NCBI GenBank assembly: GCA_964645755.1
Contig: CAZYBT010000011.1
Span: 1 to 47,134, forward strand
Direction of reading: 5' to 3'
Origin: VMCP01 sp964645755
GTDB lineage: Bacteria; Bacteroidota; Bacteroidia; NS11-12g; UBA955
DNA length: 47,134 nt
The notes under the pieces were generated by a model. The model was not told where the DNA came from, did no database searches, and was given only the letters and a program-made list of their open reading frames with translations. A program made the translations under genes and the position numbers. Positions within the stretch are counted from its first letter, which is position 1, and each line of letters opens with the position of its first letter. Positions 43,895 to 47,134 of the stretch are shown piece by piece.

Positions 43895-44899
43895 ATGTCT
43901 CTGTTTCAAGGTCTAACAAAAGAATTTAAAGTTGGTATGCTTGCTGTTACCTCTTTAACGATCCTCATTCTCGGTTATAATTTTATGTTAGGAAAAGATA
44001 ACCCCTTGCAAAGAGGTCGTGAATTTTATGTGTTTTATGATAGTACTCAGGGACTGTCGCCAGGGACTTCTGTCATTTACAATGGATTCAGAATTGGGCA
44101 ATTAAAATCGCTGACAATGGTTGAAGATGGTACCAAAATTCAAGCATTGGTTGAGATTTCTTCTAATATTAATATCCCTAAGGATTCTAAATTTAAAGTT
44201 GAATCTGAATTGATCGGAGGACAAAAAATGAAGTTGGTTAGAGGGAATTCTCAAATCTTTGCTGAGGATGGAGATACGCTGAAGTCCATGTACACCCGAG
44301 ATCAGTTTACAGCAATGAATGATCGTATCGTTCCTTTAGTTTCGAAAACAGACTCATTACTGGGTTCTTTGAATGCGTTTTTTACGAATAAACACCTTTA
44401 TCTCGCTTTAGAAGAACTACCAAAAGCGATTATTGCACTCAAAACCTCATTGAATCAAATAGAAAATTTAACGGCAAGTGCATCACCGCAAATACAAAAT
44501 ACATTGGCTAATTTGTCTCAGTTTTCACTCCAATTGGTGAAGTACGATAAGCAAATAGATGAGACATTGAAGAGCATTAGTCGAATAGGGAAACAAATGG
44601 ATACTGTTGATTTAGGGAGAGCGATTAATGAGTTAACACGAACTACGGAAAATGTATCAAAGTTATTAAATTCTATTACCGCTGGACAAGGTACCTTGGG
44701 TAAACTGGCCACTGACGATAAATTATATTTGGATTTACAAAGAGGAACTTCAGAATTAAATAGGGTTTTAATTGATCTTAAAAAATATCCAGAAAAATAT
44801 GTTCCCGTTCCTTTTACCAAGTCTCAACGTAAAAAGGCCAAAGAAGACTCCAAGCGCGATAAACAAGTTTGGCCAGATTCTCTTTCATATAAGCCTTAG
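43895..44899 (+). CDS. MCE-family lipid transport protein (MlaD-like)
   Basis: The 334-residue protein has an N-terminal membrane anchor (about 15-32, GMLAVTSLTILILGYNFMLG) and one MCE domain (about 38-120: FYVFYDSTQGLSPGTSVIYNG and GFRIGQLKSL, then a DSKFKVESELIGGQKMKLV strand pair). A long helical C-terminal part follows (about 160-300), with repeated Leu and Asn heptads and TAGQGTLGKLATDDKLYLDL near 264. MCE proteins form hexameric tunnels that carry phospholipids between the inner and outer membranes, with the MlaE permease and MlaF ATPase, which are not in the window. The Lys/Arg-rich end faces the periplasm. Confidence 0.88.
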   Translation: MSLFQGLTKEFKVGMLAVTSLTILILGYNFMLGKDNPLQRGREFYVFYDSTQGLSPGTSVIYNGFRIGQLKSLTMVEDGTKIQALVEISSNINIPKDSKFKVESELIGGQKMKLVRGNSQIFAEDGDTLKSMYTRDQFTAMNDRIVPLVSKTDSLLGSLNAFFTNKHLYLALEELPKAIIALKTSLNQIENLTASASPQIQNTLANLSQFSLQLVKYDKQIDETLKSISRIGKQMDTVDLGRAINELTRTTENVSKLLNSITAGQGTLGKLATDDKLYLDLQRGTSELNRVLIDLKKYPEKYVPVPFTKSQRKKAKEDSKRDKQVWPDSLSYKP

Positions 44900-45005
44900 T
44901 TTAAAGTTTTGTGGATAATAAAACGAGTCAAAAAGCGAATTTTAATCTCTCTGATGTGAAAATCGTGATGTTTGAATATTGAATTTCAAAGAGATTTTTG
45001 CGGAT
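44900..45005. other. Gap between convergent mlaD-like and lycopene cyclase genes
   Basis: About 106 bases, AT-rich, with no coding frame and no strong hairpin. A loose pair AATCTCT (near 44944) and AGAGATT (near 44991) could pair over a 40-base loop but is not a convincing terminator. Confidence 0.4.
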
Positions 45006-45692
45006 TTAGGTAATCTGAGTTTTGTTTAATTTTTCAAATATGACAATCATGAGTGTCATATAAAGCATGTTGTAAAAGAAATCTTCAAAGGGTATAGTTC
45101 CAATTCTTAATGAACAATTTTCGATGTTGTTGTATATGAGAACAGGTTTTGAAGTTAATATACCATTAACATAGGCCATTGGAATTAACGCAACTACCCA
45201 TGAAAGAAATAAATAGGTGCCTATTCGCTCTAACATCCTCTTTTCCTTTAGCAATAAATAAATGATGACTATAGCCAAAATTCCAAAAGTTACCACTGTG
45301 TAGGTTTTTTTGTAGTAAAAAACTGACATGAATATGGACAGTAATAAAATTGGGTAGAACCAAATTTTACCTTGTTTATTTAACTTAGGGAAATATGCCC
45401 TAAGGCATGCATATATAAACAAACATGCATAAGGAACAACTGTAAAAAATATGTATTCTTCGATTGGTAAATTCACAATATTATTTCCAATCAAATATTC
45501 AGAATTAAAACGCCAAACCCCTGTTTCAGTAAATAATATATCCCAAATAATGTAAAACAAACTTACAGGCAACATACTGAGTATAAAATGTTTCCACGAT
45601 TTGTAGAAAGCAACTTTTTTATCAAATGATAAAGCCAAAGGACCAATAATGGTCACCATATCTAAAAATAGATACGTGTATTTGTTTTCCAT
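45006..45692 (-). CDS. Lycopene cyclase, CrtYcd-type membrane protein
   Basis: The 228-residue protein is a hydrophobic membrane enzyme of the heterodimeric/fused CrtYcd type, which closes the rings of lycopene to make beta-carotene. Typical blocks are IIWDILFTETGVWRFNSEYL near 50 and NLPIEEYIFFTVVPYACLF near 75, with the conserved P-EE-FF motif. Six or so helices are predicted; the length fits the fused single-chain form. It starts 9 bases after the stop of an ECF sigma gene and so is probably cotranscribed with it. The other carotenoid genes (crtB, crtI, crtZ) that usually accompany it are absent here. The product would be a carotenoid pigment, or its precursor. Confidence 0.85.
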   Translation of the reverse strand: MENKYTYLFLDMVTIIGPLALSFDKKVAFYKSWKHFILSMLPVSLFYIIWDILFTETGVWRFNSEYLIGNNIVNLPIEEYIFFTVVPYACLFIYACLRAYFPKLNKQGKIWFYPILLLSIFMSVFYYKKTYTVVTFGILAIVIIYLLLKEKRMLERIGTYLFLSWVVALIPMAYVNGILTSKPVLIYNNIENCSLRIGTIPFEDFFYNMLYMTLMIVIFEKLNKTQIT

Positions 45693-45701
45693 GCGTTAAA
45701 A

Positions 45702-46241
45702 TTACGCTAGTTGCATTGGATACCCAAATTCTCTTCCGTAATCCTTTAATTTTTCACGAAGAATTCTGCGGGCGATGAATATGCGTGTTTTTACCGTTCC
45801 AATGGGTATATTGAGCTCGTCAGAGATTTCATGGTATTTAAAACCTTCTGCGTTTAGTTTAAACGTAGTTTTCAGGTCTGTAGGCAAACTTTCAACAGCA
45901 CTATCTAAATCTTTTCGGATGAATTTGAGCTCTGCATCATTATCTACCCGGTGTGAAGGCAAGTCAATGAAATAAGTATTATCTGTAGAATCAAGGAATG
46001 TGTTCCTCTTTTGATCTCTTCGATAATTATTAATGAAAGAGTTTTTCAAAATCGTATAAAGCCAGCCACGCAAATTGGTTCCTGCCTGAAACTTTTCTTT
46101 GTATCGATAAGCTTTTAAAATTGTTTCTTGAACAAGATCTTTTGTTTCATCGATATTGTGGGTGAGTGATAGTGCGTAGTTTCTCAATGGAATGAGCTCA
46201 TTCTCCATCATTCTGTCGAAGTTTATCTGTGTAATGTTCAT
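45702..46241 (-). CDS. ECF-family RNA polymerase sigma factor
   Basis: The 179-residue protein has region 2 (about 15-85: YALSLTHNIDETKDLVQETI and FQAGTNLRGWLYTILKNSFI) and region 4 (about 115-170: LPTDLKTTFKLNAEGFKYHE, then the helix-turn-helix around NIPIGTVKTRIFIARRILRE). It directs RNA polymerase to a small set of promoters. No anti-sigma gene is adjacent. The lycopene cyclase gene follows after 9 bases, so control of carotenoid formation is a fair guess, as ECF factors near crt genes in Bacteroidota often have that job. It may also belong to a general stress regulon; the sequence does not decide. Confidence 0.9.
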   Translation of the reverse strand: MNITQINFDRMMENELIPLRNYALSLTHNIDETKDLVQETILKAYRYKEKFQAGTNLRGWLYTILKNSFINNYRRDQKRNTFLDSTDNTYFIDLPSHRVDNDAELKFIRKDLDSAVESLPTDLKTTFKLNAEGFKYHEISDELNIPIGTVKTRIFIARRILREKLKDYGREFGYPMQLA

Positions 46242-46652
46242 AGCGAATCGTTAAACAAAAATCGAACTAATGAAATGATATTGCAAATATTTTGTTTAAG
46301 CTTTGAAATTTAATAGTTAAACAATAATTCAGTATTTAGAATCTTTAAATTACTAAGTAATTGAAATTGAATGTTTTGTACATTGTGGCGGGTATTTTTG
46401 TTTAGTGTTTGTGTATAAAGAATCGACAAAAAATGAACTTTGTCGGATGAAAAACGCTTAACAAGATTGTTTAAGTGTTTGTTTGATGTATTATACGATA
46501 TTATGATGATCTGAGTATTTCTAATCAATCATAACTGAAATGTTTGTCCTTACAGGACCATTGGTTTCGTTTCTTACAACGTATTATGGGTGATCATGAT
46601 TTCTGGGGTGAGAGCATTTGTTATTTTAATAGAAGAAATAGATAGAAAGTGC
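46242..46652. other. AT-rich non-coding region upstream of the ECF sigma gene
   Basis: About 410 bases without a convincing gene. A 72-codon minus-strand frame (46310-46528) has no family resemblance and the composition of random AT-rich DNA. A 13-base dyad GTCCT-TAC-AGGAC lies at 46546-46558. I see no clear TAnnTTTG element placed for the sigma gene, so any promoter here is not resolved. Confidence 0.5.
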
Positions 46653-46690
46653 AAAAAAAAAAGCCTTGGCTGTGCCAAGGCTTTTTTTTT
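46653..46690. terminator. Hairpin terminator after atpC, symmetrical
   Basis: GCCTTGGC (46663-46670) and GCCAAGGC (46674-46681) pair around TGT, with ten A before and nine T after. On the minus strand it stands 13 bases past the atpC stop and should end the atpDC transcript; it would work in either direction. Confidence 0.85.
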
Positions 46691-46702
46691 ATGAAGTTTA
46701 AA

Positions 46703-46933
46703 TTAAACTAAAACAATCAATTTGTTTTGAATAACTTCAACCAAACCGCCGGAGATATCAAACGATTCATTGTTACCACCATTTTTCACTTCCATTTTGC
46801 CTGCTTTTAAATTTGCAATCATAGCAGCGTGATTGTCCATCACCTGAAAGCTTCCGTTAATGCCAGGAAGTGTTACCACTTCGGCTTCACCGGTATAGAG
46901 CGTTTTATCTGGGGTTAATACTTCAACTTGCAT
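46703..46933 (-). CDS. atpC: ATP synthase F1 subunit epsilon, short form
   Basis: The 76-residue protein is the N-terminal beta-sandwich of the epsilon subunit, the part that binds gamma and the c-ring: MQVEVLTPDKTLYTGEAEVV, TLPGINGSFQVMDNHAAMIA and SGGLVEVIQNKLIVLV. The C-terminal helical hairpin, which inhibits ATP hydrolysis in other bacteria, is absent; a short epsilon is usual in Bacteroidota. The start is 2 bases after the atpD stop, and a terminator follows. No other F1Fo subunit is seen in the window. Confidence 0.92.
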   Translation of the reverse strand: MQVEVLTPDKTLYTGEAEVVTLPGINGSFQVMDNHAAMIANLKAGKMEVKNGGNNESFDISGGLVEVIQNKLIVLV

Positions 46934-46935
46934 AA

Positions 46936-47134
46936 TTATGCGTTCGCTTCTTCTAATAATTTCTTACCTTTTTCGATGGCATCTTCAATAGTTCCAACTA
47001 AGTTGAAAGCCGCTTCAGGATATTCATCTACTTCACCATCCATGATCATGTTAAATCCTTTGATGGTTTCCTTGATATCTACCAATACACCTGGGATACC
47101 TGTGAATTGTTCGGCAACGTGGAAAGGTTGAGAC
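46936..47134 (-). CDS. atpD: ATP synthase F1 subunit beta, C-terminal end (partial)
   Basis: The last 66 codons of a gene that enters from beyond the window end. The translation has SQPFHVAEQFTGIPGVLVDI, then EYPEAAFNLVGTIEDAIEKG and the end LLEEANA, all typical of the beta-subunit C-terminus just past the DELSEED region. The catalytic P-loop lies outside. atpC follows after 2 bases, as in most atpDC pairs. Identity is confident although the fragment is short. Confidence 0.93.
   Translation of the reverse strand, partial: SQPFHVAEQFTGIPGVLVDIKETIKGFNMIMDGEVDEYPEAAFNLVGTIEDAIEKGKKLLEEANA

Noticed and set aside
46310..46528. A 72-codon minus-strand open frame in the non-coding stretch
   Set aside because: Rich in Asn, Ile and Leu as expected of random AT-rich DNA, with no signal, domain or family likeness, and no promoter element nearby.

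Overview
The window is AT-rich DNA from a member of the Bacteroidota, apparently a draft assembly (two runs of exactly ten N). The phylum call rests on several lineage markers seen together: SusC/SusD outer-membrane uptake proteins, type IX secretion (T9SS) cargo with both type A and type B C-terminal sorting domains, a PorP/SprF protein, a fused SecDF, the ftsX-DUF3098-uppP operon, a Bacteroidota-type LptD, DUF3127 and DUF4159 proteins, and -7 promoter elements of the form TAnnTTTG. I cannot place it below phylum level from this sequence alone. No mobile element, CRISPR array, rRNA or tRNA gene was found.

Layout. 1-5582: the end of a TamB-like protein, an orphan MacB/FtsX-type permease, a TonB-dependent-receptor-like beta-barrel, and a DUF3127 OB-fold-like protein with an SSB-like tail. 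5665-10590: a 1200-residue PKD-repeat adhesin with a type B sorting domain, coupled to a PorP/SprF protein carrying an extra C-terminal SPOR-like region. 10597-14580 (minus): a tight operon ftsX, DUF3098, uppP, DUF4159, nnr. 14674-17574: a PolB-exonuclease-like protein and a second type B surface protein. 17638-24197: purL (interrupted by an assembly gap), an FAD oxidoreductase, an unrecognised secreted protein, a PolX-like HHH/PHP protein with a degenerate polymerase site, and a family 9 glycosyltransferase, several of them translationally coupled. 24279-28491: secDF and lysA, each followed by a strong hairpin terminator.

28564-34248 (minus): a four-gene Sus-like uptake operon (susC, susD, a lipoprotein, a secreted protein) with no enzyme or regulator beside it. 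34374-38624 (minus): a GldK-like FGE-fold protein, a peroxiredoxin and lptD. Divergent from lptD is a cell-wall amidase. Next come a 1349-residue multidomain type A T9SS adhesin and an MCE/MlaD lipid-transport protein. The right end holds a CrtYcd-type lycopene cyclase directly after an ECF sigma factor, a roughly 460-base AT-rich non-coding stretch, and atpC with the end of atpD.

Envelope building is the common theme: TamB, LptD, MlaD, UppP, FtsX, the amidase, SecDF and a heptosyltransferase-like enzyme make or remodel the envelope, while the T9SS proteins and Sus proteins decorate it. I did not find one clearly new system. The items most worth following are the PorP/SprF-SPOR fusion beside its adhesin, the large adhesin placed between the amidase and mlaD, the PolX-like protein with a dead polymerase site, the SSB-like tail of the DUF3127 protein, several promoters that would give leaderless mRNAs, and the nnr gene whose 3' end runs through a terminator and stops early.
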